Under the pieces are notes generated by a model, which made no database searches, was not told the origin of the DNA, and was given only the letters and a program-made list of their open reading frames with translations. From a virus: a stretch of DNA of 42,887 nt. This document shows positions 17,736-24,247 of the stretch, one piece after another. The stretch is from the IMG/VR virus record IMGVR_UViG_3300044980_000027, positions 1 through 42,887 of that record; one strand, 5' to 3'. The translations under genes were made by a program, and so were the position numbers. The stretch's first letter is position 1. Each line of letters starts with the position of its first letter.

Positions 17736-18215
17736 ATGCAGCCGGTCGCTATCTTCTACGGCTTCTGCGCCCTGACAGCCCTCGGGCTGGCGGTGGCATC
17801 CGGCCGGCGCGGACTGATGCAGCTCGGAGCGATCATGATGGCCGCGTGGATCGCCTGCAACGCCGCTACGCTGGCGAACGGCTTCGACCGAGCCACCCTA
17901 CTGATCCCGGCCATTGACGCCATCCTGGCGCTCCTGACGGTCAGCATGGTTATCTTTGAACGAGACCGAGCGGCGACCGTCGTGTTCGGCCTCTTCATCC
18001 TTGTCGAGATCGTTCACGTTGCCGCGTTCCAGACACACACGCAGGGGTCGGTCTCTTACTTCATCACTCTCAACCTGATATTCCTGGCTCAAGCGGTGGT
18101 TGTGGGAGGCTGGAGTGCGTCTGTGGTGGTTGCTCGGCTCGCTGACACCCCGCGAATGGCTGGTCGGGTGCATCGCGGCTGGCTACAGCCTCGGGCTCGT
18201 GCTCGTAGCCGTTAA
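17736..18215 (+). CDS. Polytopic membrane protein, holin candidate
   Basis: The product has up to 159 residues with four to five predicted membrane spans: AIFYGFCALTALGLAVA, LGAIMMAAWIACNAATLA, LLIPAIDAILALLTVSMV, TVVFGLFILVEIVHVAAF and ITLNLIFLAQAVVVGGW. The last 35 residues are basic and not protein-like, and they overlap the next gene's frame by 101 bases. Multi-span small proteins just after the tail genes are often holins, but the endolysin lies 2.3 kb away. Holin is an inference. Confidence 0.6.
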   Translation: MQPVAIFYGFCALTALGLAVASGRRGLMQLGAIMMAAWIACNAATLANGFDRATLLIPAIDAILALLTVSMVIFERDRAATVVFGLFILVEIVHVAAFQTHTQGSVSYFITLNLIFLAQAVVVGGWSASVVVARLADTPRMAGRVHRGWLQPRARARSR

Positions 18216-18279
18216 GCTGCTGATTTGGGGTTGGGGCAAAGGTGAAAAGCGTGCGTCCGATAAGTGGTGGCGACGGTAA
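18115..18279 (+). CDS. Single-span membrane protein overlapping the preceding gene
   Basis: A GTG start preceded by GGAGG at 18105-18109 opens a 54-codon frame in another phase. It reads MRLWWLLGSLTPREWLVG with a membrane span CIAAGYSLGLVLVAVKLLIW, and ends GKGEKRASDKWWRR. The 101-bp overlap with the multi-span gene recalls nested lysis genes. The frame is clearly protein-like, more so than the tail of the gene it overlaps. Function unknown. Confidence 0.5.
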   Translation: MRLWWLLGSLTPREWLVGCIAAGYSLGLVLVAVKLLIWGWGKGEKRASDKWWRR

Positions 18280-18308
18280 GGCGACAAATCGCCGCATTGG
18301 GCGTTATC

Positions 18309-18614
18309 ATGCCTGACCCTCCCATCACGCTCAGAGGTCTTTCGGTGCGGGTTGACGCTCTAGAAACCAAAGTCGGCAACATCGAGAAGATGCCCGGCAA
18401 GATCGCCAGGACATTGGGCGCTCTCATCATCGCCGGAGCTGCCCTCACCAACATCGTCACCTATTTGACGCACGAGGACTCGGCCCAGAAGCTCCAGCAA
18501 GCCGCTCAGAGCGCCGACAAGGCGGCCGGGGTGGGGACGCAGACGCTCACCGTCGCCAAGGACATCAAGGCCGCCCAGACGAACGCTGCCCAGACCAACG
18601 CCGCCGGCCCGTGA
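18309..18614 (+). CDS. Membrane-anchored coiled-coil protein, 101 residues
   Basis: The ATG at 18309 is preferred to a GTG at 18264 that lies inside the previous gene. The N-terminus has a short coiled coil (GLSVRVDALETKVGNIEKMP). One membrane span follows (TLGALIIAGAALTNIVTYL), then an Ala/Gln/Thr tail with the tandem unit AAQTNAAQTNAA. It is adjacent to another TM plus coiled-coil protein, suggesting a pair of envelope proteins. Confidence 0.55.
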   Translation: MPDPPITLRGLSVRVDALETKVGNIEKMPGKIARTLGALIIAGAALTNIVTYLTHEDSAQKLQQAAQSADKAAGVGTQTLTVAKDIKAAQTNAAQTNAAGP

Positions 18615-18989
18615 ATGGCCGAAGGGGGGAACGGCGTAGCAAGGTGGGGAGCTTGGGCCAGCGCCGTAGGAACGGCGGCTGTGATCCTGGGCGCGATGTT
18701 CGTGCTCTACTCGCAAGTCTCGACCGCCTACGCGAAGGCGAACGATCTTGAGGGACGGGTGGATCGGCTGTCGAACGTTATCGAGGAACAGCGGATCGAG
18801 ATCGCCGGGCTCAAGTCCAGCCAGATCGAGCAGGACACCCAGCTTCGCGCCTCGATAGACGACTCGAACAAAAGCTTAGCGTGGCAGTTGAGGATCAACG
18901 CGATGCTCTGGGAAAAGACGTTCAAGGGCTCGCATCTACCGACCGATAACGCCTTCTACCCTAACATCGCGAACGGGAACTCGCGCTAA
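18615..18989 (+). CDS. Type II membrane protein with periplasmic coiled coil
   Basis: The product has 124 residues. An N-terminal span, WASAVGTAAVILGAMFVLYS, is followed by a coiled coil (DLEGRVDRLSNVIEEQRIEI, then GLKSSQIEQDTQL). This topology resembles inner-membrane spanin subunits (Rz-like), although no outer-membrane partner is nested in it. It starts right at the preceding stop and is the last gene before a 455-bp gap without clear genes. Confidence 0.55.
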   Translation: MAEGGNGVARWGAWASAVGTAAVILGAMFVLYSQVSTAYAKANDLEGRVDRLSNVIEEQRIEIAGLKSSQIEQDTQLRASIDDSNKSLAWQLRINAMLWEKTFKGSHLPTDNAFYPNIANGNSR

Positions 18990-19184
18990 CGAAACTTTTG
19001 CGGCATCGGCTGCCGTGCATGCTACTCAGCGAATTGCTTGAGCGCGCTCTCACCTTGTTTCGCGACGTAGCCAGTTGATCCGCCCCTTGGTGACGCGGAA
19101 GACGCGTTGCGGCGGCTTCCGTTGAGCCACCCGTCGCCACATCTTCATGGCTAGGGCTCCGCTCAAGCGGGCATCCCTTGATCA

Positions 19185-19250
19185 AAGGCGGGCGATGGCG
19201 CATAATCAGCGCGTCGTGAGACACGAGACGTGGCGGCCATCGCCCGTCTT
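19185..19250. repeat. Large 15-bp stem-loop
   Basis: AAGGCGGGCGATGGC (19185-19199) pairs with GCCATCGCCCGTCTT (19236-19250), with one G-U wobble. The 36-nt interior contains a further imperfect stem (GTCGTG/CACGAGAC). No T-tract follows on either strand. Candidate roles are a structured RNA element, an operator array or an origin-type cruciform. Confidence 0.65.
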
Positions 19251-19297
19251 CTACCGGCCAGAATGCCCTACATTCGACCGGACCGATCTGCCTAGGC

Positions 19298-19339
19298 GAT
19301 CCTGGCGGGAGTGGTTGGACACTCCATTGCCAGGATCGT
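19298..19339. repeat. 16-bp two-part hairpin
   Basis: CGATCCTGGC (19298-19307) pairs perfectly with GCCAGGATCG (19330-19339). Inside it GGAGTG (19309-19314) pairs with CACTCC (19321-19326) around a 6-nt loop. Nothing T-rich follows, so a simple intrinsic terminator is unlikely. Confidence 0.65.
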
Positions 19340-19408
19340 TCGGCTTCTCGGCTACGCTCCAACTGCGGCCGCCCCGAACCAAGGTCAACGGCCGTATCTA
19401 TCGCGCCG

Positions 19409-19437
19409 TTGTCAACGCCGAAATGGCGTGCTAGCTT
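19409..19437 (+). promoter_or_regulatory. Promoter with internal operator for the XRE gene
   Basis: TTGTCA (19409-19414), a 17-bp spacer and TAGCTT (19432-19437) lie 7 nt before the ATG of the HTH gene, so the transcript would start at or near the start codon. The spacer contains ACGCC-gaaat-GGCGT (19415-19429), a dyad well placed for autorepression. Confidence 0.5.
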
Positions 19438-19444
19438 CCATCGA

Positions 19445-19612
19445 ATGACCGCCTCCGATCTCCAAGCTTGGCGCAAACGCATGGGCTGGACACAGAAGCG
19501 AGCCGCAGAGGAATTGGGCGTGGGCTTTAGGACCTACCAGACGGCAGAGGCGAAGGGGCCGCGCCAGACGCTCGCGCTCCACGCCAAGCGCATCGAGGAA
19601 GCCCATGACTGA
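19445..19612 (+). CDS. Small XRE/Cro-type HTH regulator
   Basis: The product has 55 residues that are little more than a helix-turn-helix: MTASDLQAWRKRMGWTQKRA, then AEELGVGFRTYQTAEAKG, with TQKRAAEELGV as the positioning helix and GFRTYQTAE as the recognition region. The ATG at 19445 is preferred to a TTG at 19409 that coincides with the -35 box. It heads the small-gene chain and likely represses it. Confidence 0.75.
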   Translation: MTASDLQAWRKRMGWTQKRAAEELGVGFRTYQTAEAKGPRQTLALHAKRIEEAHD

Positions 19613-19688
19613 CCTCGCCGACCTTTCCCTAACCGTCTTCGGGCTGCTTGCCGTTGTCGTGCTGGCGAGCGTTAGGAGGGTGAGGTGA
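19605..19688 (+). CDS. 27-residue single-span membrane peptide
   Basis: The ATG lies inside the end of the HTH gene (8-nt overlap). The peptide is MTDLADLSLTVFGLLAVVVL followed by ASVRRVR, one membrane span with a positive C-terminus. Its stop overlaps the next GTG start (GTGA). Coupling at both ends supports it as a real gene. Confidence 0.55.
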   Translation: MTDLADLSLTVFGLLAVVVLASVRRVR

Positions 19689-19948
19689 GCGTATTCGCTC
19701 CGAAACGTCCGCGTTGCGAGGCGATGATCCGACTTGCCAAGACGATGACCTTTGAGCGCCAACGGCAAGAGGCGCACGCAGCGCACAACGGGCTCAACCC
19801 GTTCGTCTGCCGCCAGCCAGCCTATTTCGTCCGGGAAGGCCATCTGCTCTGCCATCGCCACGCCAATCGCTTCTCGCGCGATGACGCATCGTTAGCCCGA
19901 CTGCGAATCATAGAGGTTCGCCCCACCGAAGCGGAGGCGAAGCGGTGA
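19685..19948 (+). CDS. Small basic protein with a possible Cys/His site
   Basis: The product has 87 residues and a GTG start, coupled by GTGA overlaps on both sides. The stretch NPFVCRQPAYFVREGHLLCHRHANRF has two Cys and two His residues that might bind zinc. Function unknown. Confidence 0.55.
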   Translation: MSVFAPKRPRCEAMIRLAKTMTFERQRQEAHAAHNGLNPFVCRQPAYFVREGHLLCHRHANRFSRDDASLARLRIIEVRPTEAEAKR

Positions 19949-20244
19949 GCGATTCTGATATCGGGCCGGGCGATGTAGTGGAGCGAGTTGATCACCATCG
20001 TGCCGTGGATGCAGGCACGCGCGCCATTGTCCTAGAGTTGATTCCCCCGACCACTGGCCGTCCGTGGTGGCGATGCACAAACTGCGGCGCGTTCTCTAAG
20101 CTAGGTCTTGTTCTGAGCGTGACCCATCCCGTAAATCCCTCATGGTGTCCTAACCATTGGCGCAAGATCGGCGGCTCGCGCGCAGACACCGTGCGCCGCT
20201 TCGCCGAAGACCTGACGCCAGCTAAGCCGAAGGTTGACGCCTGA
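19945..20244 (+). CDS. Small zinc-ribbon-like protein
   Basis: The product has 99 residues and a GTG start. It has an acidic N-terminus, a beta strand region (AGTRAIVLELIPP) and RWRCTNCGAF-type spacing (C-T-N-C), with a further Cys and His at SWCPNHW. Together these suggest a single zinc ribbon. It overlaps its neighbours by 4 and 1 nt. Confidence 0.6.
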   Translation: MSDSDIGPGDVVERVDHHRAVDAGTRAIVLELIPPTTGRPWWRCTNCGAFSKLGLVLSVTHPVNPSWCPNHWRKIGGSRADTVRRFAEDLTPAKPKVDA

Positions 20245-20327
20245 TGTTCCCCCTCTTCGGCCTATCCGTCGCCCTAGTCGTCGGCCTGATCGTCTGGCGC
20301 GGGATGCGGGACGTGTTGAGGCCGTGA
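20244..20327 (+). CDS. 27-residue single-span membrane peptide
   Basis: The peptide is MFPLFGLSVALVVGLIVWRG followed by MRDVLRP. The ATG overlaps the previous stop (TGATG) and the stop overlaps the next GTG. Same architecture as the peptide at 19605, one span with a basic C-terminus. Confidence 0.55.
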   Translation: MFPLFGLSVALVVGLIVWRGMRDVLRP

Positions 20328-20512
20328 GCGAAACGCGCCCATTGATCGTTCGACTTCGCGCTCTAGGAGATCGCTTCCGCGCCATCTCGACAGGTGCGAT
20401 GAAACACCCAGAGCCGCGCTCGATGCAAGATGCAGTGAACGCCGCGCGGGACGCCTCGTTGTGCTACGAAGCGGTGAAATGGATCGAAGAAGCGGAGAAG
20501 GCAAGTGGATGA
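20324..20512 (+). CDS. Small helical protein next to the endolysin
   Basis: The product has 62 residues and a GTG start overlapping the preceding stop. It is soluble, mostly helical and charged (RLRALGDRFRAISTGAMKH; EAVKWIEEAEKASG). An upstream ATG at 20234 would extend it through two neighbouring genes and is rejected. Function unknown. Confidence 0.55.
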   Translation: MSETRPLIVRLRALGDRFRAISTGAMKHPEPRSMQDAVNAARDASLCYEAVKWIEEAEKASG

Positions 20513-20969
20513 CCTGACCGCTCTCGCGCTGAACGGCTTCCAAGAGGCCAACCTAGAACCCGATGACGGCCTCGCCGCTGTCTGCCAAGTCGTTCTCAAC
20601 CGCGCCAAGCTGCACTATCAATCGGACGGCACGATCCAGGGCGCGATCTTTTGGCCCAACGCGTTCTCGTGGACCGGCTGGGATATGGTGAACGGCAAGT
20701 ACACGAAGGTCGCCTTTACGCCCGAGGAGGAACAAGCCCGAGCAGCCGATCTTCTGGCCCGCGCAGAGATGTACCACGACGCATGGGCGCGAGCGCTGCG
20801 CATAGCTGGCGAGGTCCAGGCCGGAACCTACAACAGCGCGGCCTTCGACAAGATCACGCCGCAGACGGTTCTCTACCTGAATCCTCGAATCGTCCCGCAC
20901 TTGCCGGCTTGGGCCGATCCGTCGAAGCTGGTGACGACTATCGGGAGGCATGAGTTCTTCCATGTCTAG
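20505..20969 (+). CDS. Endolysin, SleB-type cell-wall hydrolase
   Basis: The product has 154 residues and matches the Hydrolase_2/SleB pattern in order: an acidic helical start, GLAAVCQVVLNRAK, GAIFWPNAFSWTGWD, the central helix with AWARALRIAGEV, TVLYLNPRIVPHLPAW and the terminal IGRHEFFHV. Proteins of this family cut peptidoglycan. There is no signal peptide, so release needs a holin or equivalent. GTG start, overlapping the preceding gene by 8 nt. Confidence 0.85.
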   Translation: MDDLTALALNGFQEANLEPDDGLAAVCQVVLNRAKLHYQSDGTIQGAIFWPNAFSWTGWDMVNGKYTKVAFTPEEEQARAADLLARAEMYHDAWARALRIAGEVQAGTYNSAAFDKITPQTVLYLNPRIVPHLPAWADPSKLVTTIGRHEFFHV

Positions 20970-21186
20970 CGACACCCTCTCCCGTCTCACCGCTAACGCC
21001 GCCATGCTGGTCGCAGACGCGACGGTCGCGCAACAAGCGCTCGCAGCCGGCGACTACGATAAGTTCGCCCACTTCTTGGGGAGAGTCAGGGGCGGCACTG
21101 CCGATTGTTTCAATGACGGGCTTAGCCTCGCGCCCGACCCGGCAAGCTTTCAGACATCCGTCGACGACGGGCAACAGGGTGAATAG
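20950..21186 (+). CDS. Small alanine-rich helical protein
   Basis: The product has 78 residues, overlaps the endolysin end by 20 nt, and has Met at 1 and 5 as alternative starts. Helical segment LTANAAMLVADATVAQQALA, then a Gly-rich turn and an acidic end. No recognised domain. Confidence 0.5.
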   Translation: MSSSMSSDTLSRLTANAAMLVADATVAQQALAAGDYDKFAHFLGRVRGGTADCFNDGLSLAPDPASFQTSVDDGQQGE

Positions 21187-21190
21187 CCGC

Positions 21191-21337
21191 GTGACCGACC
21201 TTCCCCCCAGCCCCGAAGACGACAACGACGCCGATACGTCATTGCCGGCCGACTCAGCCGCTAGCTTGACTGAGCAAGTCGAGGAAGACGAAGCCAAGGA
21301 CCTCGAAATCGGAGAAGGAAAGGACGAGCACCTGTGA
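21191..21337 (+). CDS. Very acidic 48-residue protein
   Basis: The GTG at 21191 opens MTDLPPSPEDDNDADTSLPA and continues with EQVEEDEAKDLEIGEGKDE. Almost half the residues are acidic and it is predicted disordered. Strongly acidic small phage proteins are sometimes DNA mimics, but nothing here proves that. The stop overlaps the next GTG. Confidence 0.5.
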   Translation: MTDLPPSPEDDNDADTSLPADSAASLTEQVEEDEAKDLEIGEGKDEHL

Positions 21338-21558
21338 GCGAGAAAAAGCGCAAGCTGCGCGCCGTCTTTGATAAGGCTACCCCGATTGCCTCGCTTGAGG
21401 CGAGCTCGCGCCTGTTTACCGAACGGTACGTACCGCGCGCCTATCAGGAAGGTCCAGGGTGGGGCGTCTATGATCGCCGGCTTGAGACTTTCGTGGACCA
21501 CAAGCTGGCAAAGCTATCTCTTGAAGAACTTCGCGACGAGCGCTGGCCCCTGCAATGA
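21334..21558 (+). CDS. Small basic-to-acidic protein, 74 residues
   Basis: GTG start, coupled by GTGA to the acidic gene before it. Begins MSEKKRKLRAVFDKATPIAS and ends LAKLSLEELRDERWPLQ. Soluble, with no recognised motif. It could pair with the adjacent acidic protein because of the opposite charge at its N-terminus. Confidence 0.55.
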   Translation: MSEKKRKLRAVFDKATPIASLEASSRLFTERYVPRAYQEGPGWGVYDRRLETFVDHKLAKLSLEELRDERWPLQ

Positions 21559-21692
21559 CCCTCCTCCTTCTCGCCCTCATCTGGCTCATCGCCCTCGTCG
21601 CCTTCGTCGCGGCCTGGTGGTGCTGGCGTGATTTCGAGAAGCGACTAGAACAGGCTGACCAGCGACCGGACGGGGTGTGGAAGGGAAGATGA
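21555..21692 (+). CDS. Small membrane protein, 45 residues
   Basis: The product has one long hydrophobic span, MTLLLLALIWLIALVAFVAA, then an aromatic boundary WWCW and a charged cytoplasmic tail RDFEKRLEQADQ. It overlaps both neighbours by 4 nt. Type III-like orientation is plausible. Confidence 0.6.
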   Translation: MTLLLLALIWLIALVAFVAAWWCWRDFEKRLEQADQRPDGVWKGR

Positions 21693-21862
21693 AGATTGAC
21701 AACTCGGTCCTTCAAGCCGGAGCCTTGGCATTCGCGGGAACGCTGGCCGTCATTGCGGCGATACAAAACAACTGGAATATCACCGGCATGGCGATCACTG
21801 GTCTGTTTGCCATCCTGAGCATCCACCCAAAGCCGCCGGGCTCACCCAATGACCAGCCATGA
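21689..21862 (+). CDS. Two-span hairpin membrane protein, holin candidate
   Basis: The product has 57 residues, with two hydrophobic segments (LQAGALAFAGTLAVIAAI and ITGMAITGLFAILSI) joined by QNNWN. The topology is like class II holins. It lies 0.7 kb after the endolysin. The ATG at 21689 is preferred over one at 21677 because it overlaps the preceding stop like the rest of the chain. Confidence 0.5.
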   Translation: MKIDNSVLQAGALAFAGTLAVIAAIQNNWNITGMAITGLFAILSIHPKPPGSPNDQP

Positions 21863-22142
21863 CGTTGCGACGTTTTTCGCAGGCTGCGCGCTAACTATCA
21901 TCGTTCTGTGGCCGCTCTCCCTGTGGTATCTAGCCAGTACTTTAAAAAGGACCATCAACATGCAAATCGCCGACCTCGTGAGCGCCCTTGAGGCCATCAC
22001 CACGCAACTCCAGCCGGTTCCCGGCGAAATCACTGCCGCCATTGCGGCTGGCGACGCAACCGCGCTCGCGACTATCGACGCGCCGGTAGCCGCTCTGCAA
22101 GCCGCTGTCGCGGCCGTCGTCGCGGCCGTCCCGCACGCCTGA
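21849..22142 (+). CDS. Membrane-anchored alanine-rich protein, 97 residues
   Basis: An N-terminal span (VATFFAGCALTIIVLWPLSL) is followed by amphipathic Ala-rich helices (ITAAIAAGDATALATIDAPV; QAAVAAVVAAV). It overlaps the preceding gene by 14 nt and the next by one. An internal ATG at 21960 would give a shorter, soluble form. Function unknown. Confidence 0.55.
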   Translation: MTSHDVATFFAGCALTIIVLWPLSLWYLASTLKRTINMQIADLVSALEAITTQLQPVPGEITAAIAAGDATALATIDAPVAALQAAVAAVVAAVPHA

Positions 22143-22471
22143 TGCGCCATCTCATCGCGCTGGGGGCCGCGCTGAGCCTCGCCGCATGCGCTACCACGTC
22201 CAACGCCCACCTGAGTGAAGGGAAGGCGCTGGCGGATGCCTGGAGCGCCTTCGACGGGGCATCTACGTCGCTGGATAGCATGGCAAAAGCCGGGCAACTG
22301 ACGGCCAGCGAGAAGGATGTCATCCGAACTGACGGGCCGATGATCCAATCGGCCCTGCAATCGGCGACAAGCGCCTATGACGCCAACGCCGATGCGACCG
22401 CTGCCCAGAACATCACCCAAGCCTCTACGCTGATCGCCCAGCTCGTCGCCATCGTGAGTGCGCACAAATGA
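22142..22471 (+). CDS. Lipoprotein
   Basis: The product has 109 residues. MRHLIALGAALSLAAC is a lipoprotein signal with lipobox L-A-A-C, so the mature protein starts at Cys16 and would be lipid-anchored, presumably in the outer membrane. The mature part is helical. It could be an outer-membrane spanin partner or a superinfection-exclusion lipoprotein. It is not proline-rich as many spanins are. Confidence 0.7.
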   Translation: MRHLIALGAALSLAACATTSNAHLSEGKALADAWSAFDGASTSLDSMAKAGQLTASEKDVIRTDGPMIQSALQSATSAYDANADATAAQNITQASTLIAQLVAIVSAHK

Positions 22472-22644
22472 CCGAAGCCCTGATTCTACAACTGCTCCAG
22501 CTTGTGCCGGGCATCGTGCAGACCTTCCAACAACTTCAGGCCAACGGCCAGATCAAGGACCAAGCCACGCTCGATGCGGCTTTGGCGGCGCAACAGGCTC
22601 TTGCACAGGCAGACTTCACGAAGCTGCTTGGCGATCTGGGTTGA
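22468..22644 (+). CDS. Small glutamine/leucine-rich helical protein
   Basis: The product has 58 residues. MTEALILQLLQLVPGIVQTF then Gln/Ala-rich helices. The ATGA overlap with the lipoprotein stop indicates co-translation. The amphipathic N-terminal helix might associate with membranes. Unknown function. Confidence 0.55.
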   Translation: MTEALILQLLQLVPGIVQTFQQLQANGQIKDQATLDAALAAQQALAQADFTKLLGDLG

Positions 22645-22669
22645 GCGAAACACATAACGGAGAACGAAT

Positions 22670-22957
22670 ATGTACGAACGACCTCAAATCGCGGCAGATG
22701 AACCGCGCCAGCCGCTGACTGACCACGTGCTCAGTCACGTCGCCAACTACAATGATCAGGCGCTATCACTTCTGAATACCGCCGAGATGATTCGCGGAAA
22801 ACTGTTCGGCCACTCATCGCTTGAGGCGGCCGGCAAATCTGCCCCCGAACCAGTTCCGAGCTGCTTTCAAGACAGTTTCGATACCGAGTCGGCTAGCCTC
22901 TCCATGCGACTCGGCGCGCTCGAAAACCTGCTCAGCGAAATCAACGGGCGTCTGTGA
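22670..22957 (+). CDS. Hypothetical protein, 95 residues
   Basis: A GGAG Shine-Dalgarno precedes the ATG. The middle resembles short conserved phage proteins with the form H-V-A-N-Y-N-D-Q-A-L-S-L-L-N-T-A-E and a C-terminal helix LGALENLLSEINGRL that could oligomerise. No named family. Confidence 0.6.
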   Translation: MYERPQIAADEPRQPLTDHVLSHVANYNDQALSLLNTAEMIRGKLFGHSSLEAAGKSAPEPVPSCFQDSFDTESASLSMRLGALENLLSEINGRL

Positions 22958-23151
22958 TGCCCGGCGGCTTCATCTTCGACGTAGAGCTGGCTGCGATCAA
23001 AGGCGCGGTCGAGGCCTATCTAGCCCCCTATGTGGCGAGCGGTGCGACCACCCAGGCGAAGGCCAACGAGATTGGCGCGGCGACCGACGATCTGCTTGAG
23101 ATGATGAACAGCGCGACCAAGGCCCCCCCGGTCGATCCCGGCCAGCCTTGA
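22957..23151 (+). CDS. Hypothetical protein, 64 residues
   Basis: Start at ATG 22957 (TGATG overlap); a GTG at 22954 is possible. Helical (LAAIKGAVEAYLAPYV; TTQAKANEIGAATDDLLEMM) with a Pro-rich tail. No recognised domain. Confidence 0.5.
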   Translation: MPGGFIFDVELAAIKGAVEAYLAPYVASGATTQAKANEIGAATDDLLEMMNSATKAPPVDPGQP

Positions 23152-23234
23152 ACCGCTACTGGCCGTTCCTGGCGATCCTGTACGTCGCCGCTCAGGTCTC
23201 ACGCTTGCTGAGCCCGCTGTTCGTGCGGGGCTGA
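23148..23234 (+). CDS. 28-residue hydrophobic peptide, end of the plus-strand chain
   Basis: A TTG start overlaps the previous stop (TTGA). The peptide is MNRYWPFLAILYVAAQVSRL then LSPLFVRG, one short span. It ends 4 bp before the converging minus-strand HNH gene. Modest support: start codon and size are weak, context and composition are good. Confidence 0.4.
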   Translation: MNRYWPFLAILYVAAQVSRLLSPLFVRG

Positions 23235-23238
23235 AGCC

Positions 23239-23595
23239 CTATCCCACGACGCGCCCATTGCGTGCGACGATCTGCCGGGCGAGTTCCCGCGCGCGGTCTG
23301 ATCGTTCTGGTGTGGGCAGCGGGATAGACGAAATCTTGGCTGGGCGCGACCTGGCCAGCTTCCACCATTCGGGATTGGCTGCCATGAAGCTGCGCCATTC
23401 GTTCGGAAACATGCCGCCCTTGAGCCCGTTGCAGGCGCGGCAGCACCACACGCGATGAGTGCCGCCAGCATGAGCCGGATAGAGATGATCGCGAGTGGCT
23501 GCCGTCAGGCTAGTCGATCCCGTCGCCTGGAGCTGACGCTTACACCAGTGGCACGACTTCCCTCGACCATCGCCCTGTATGCCGCCCTTGCTCAC
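23239..23595 (-). CDS. HNH-type nuclease/zinc protein, last gene of the leftward operon
   Basis: The product has 118 residues from a GTG overlapping the upstream stop. CHWC near the N-terminus, RDHLYPAHAGGTHRVWCC and RACNGLKGGMFPNEW form the layout of small HNH nucleases: two zinc-binding Cys pairs around a D-H-L-Y-P core and a conserved N-x-L-K-G. Such proteins often cut or nick DNA during phage recombination or packaging. Confidence 0.72.
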   Translation of the reverse strand: MSKGGIQGDGRGKSCHWCKRQLQATGSTSLTAATRDHLYPAHAGGTHRVWCCRACNGLKGGMFPNEWRSFMAANPEWWKLARSRPAKISSIPLPTPERSDRARELARQIVARNGRVVG

Positions 23596-23960
23596 CCTAA
23601 CGGCTCCATCCCGAGCTTGGCGCGCATCTCGTTGATCCACGCGCGCTGACAGCGGACCTCAGCGTTCAGGATGTCGAATTCGAGCCTGCTTACGTTGTAG
23701 GTAGGGGCGGAAGGGTCGAATAGCTCAGAGGCCATTGGTGGCTCATAGCTGTGCTCGGTGAAGACCGTTCCGGGTGCTGGATCGGAGAACTCGCACAGGA
23801 ACTTCTCTTCCTCCCCACCAGAGGCGCTGGCGGTGAGGGCTCGTTCAAGGTCGTCGGCGAGTGCATCTAGTGCGCCCGCTTCCAAAGTGCGGAGCGTGTC
23901 CGCCACGTCCTGCGCGACCTCTGACAGAGAGCGTTGCTCGGGGTTGGAGCGGGGGGTCAT
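23592..23960 (-). CDS. Hypothetical acidic helical protein
   Basis: The product has 122 residues. ATG at 23960 overlaps the upstream stop (ATGA). N-terminal helix with heptad-like spacing (SEVAQDVADTLRTLEAGALD, then ALADDLERAL), a short beta region, and a C-terminal helix CQRAWINEMRAKLGMEPLG. The gene stops in the GTG of the HNH gene. Unknown. Confidence 0.6.
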   Translation of the reverse strand: MTPRSNPEQRSLSEVAQDVADTLRTLEAGALDALADDLERALTASASGGEEEKFLCEFSDPAPGTVFTEHSYEPPMASELFDPSAPTYNVSRLEFDILNAEVRCQRAWINEMRAKLGMEPLG

Positions 23961-24247
23961 GGGCGTCGCTTGTCCCAACGTTCGGGGTTGGTGAAGGCGA
24001 CCTTGACGCCCTCAAATTCGAAGCTCTCGGGGCCAATCTCGCCGACAGGGTTGAAGCTGTGCGCTGTCAGCGGATCCAGTTCGCGCATCAACTCGGCCCA
24101 CGCATAGTGTTGGGCTCGGCCGTCCGGGAAGATCACCTCGATGCGGATTTTCTCGCGATCCGGGATGTTCTTCATCGCTAGCCAGTAGCGAAGGTGGCGT
24201 ATCCAGTCGTTGAACCGAGCTGACTTATCGAACTGGGAGTCACTCAT
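23957..24247 (-). CDS. Hypothetical protein, 96 residues
   Basis: The start at 24247 overlaps the NADAR gene stop (ATGA). Small alpha/beta protein with the block EKIRIEVIFPDGRAQHYAWA and ESFEFEGVKVAFTNPERW. No recognised family. Linked to both neighbours by 4-nt overlaps. Confidence 0.6.
   Translation of the reverse strand: MSDSQFDKSARFNDWIRHLRYWLAMKNIPDREKIRIEVIFPDGRAQHYAWAELMRELDPLTAHSFNPVGEIGPESFEFEGVKVAFTNPERWDKRRP

Larger units (their letters stand above)
18990..19444. other. Intergenic structured region without convincing genes
   Basis: This stretch separates the late genes from the small-gene chain. It holds several perfect or near-perfect inverted repeats: GAGCGCGCTC (about 19039-19048), CCGCT-CA-AGCGG near 19160, the 15-bp stem 19185-19199/19236-19250 and the hairpin 19298-19339. 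A promoter lies at its right end. Frames of moderate length exist on both strands (for example plus 19147-19434), but none has a ribosome site and protein-like composition together. Confidence 0.5.

Noticed and set aside
19147-19434. Plus-strand 95-codon frame, and minus-strand frames at 18961-19482 and 19050-19148
   Set aside because: The plus frame lacks a Shine-Dalgarno and crosses both large hairpins. The short minus frame has GGAG at good spacing but only 32 residues and no context; none is secure.
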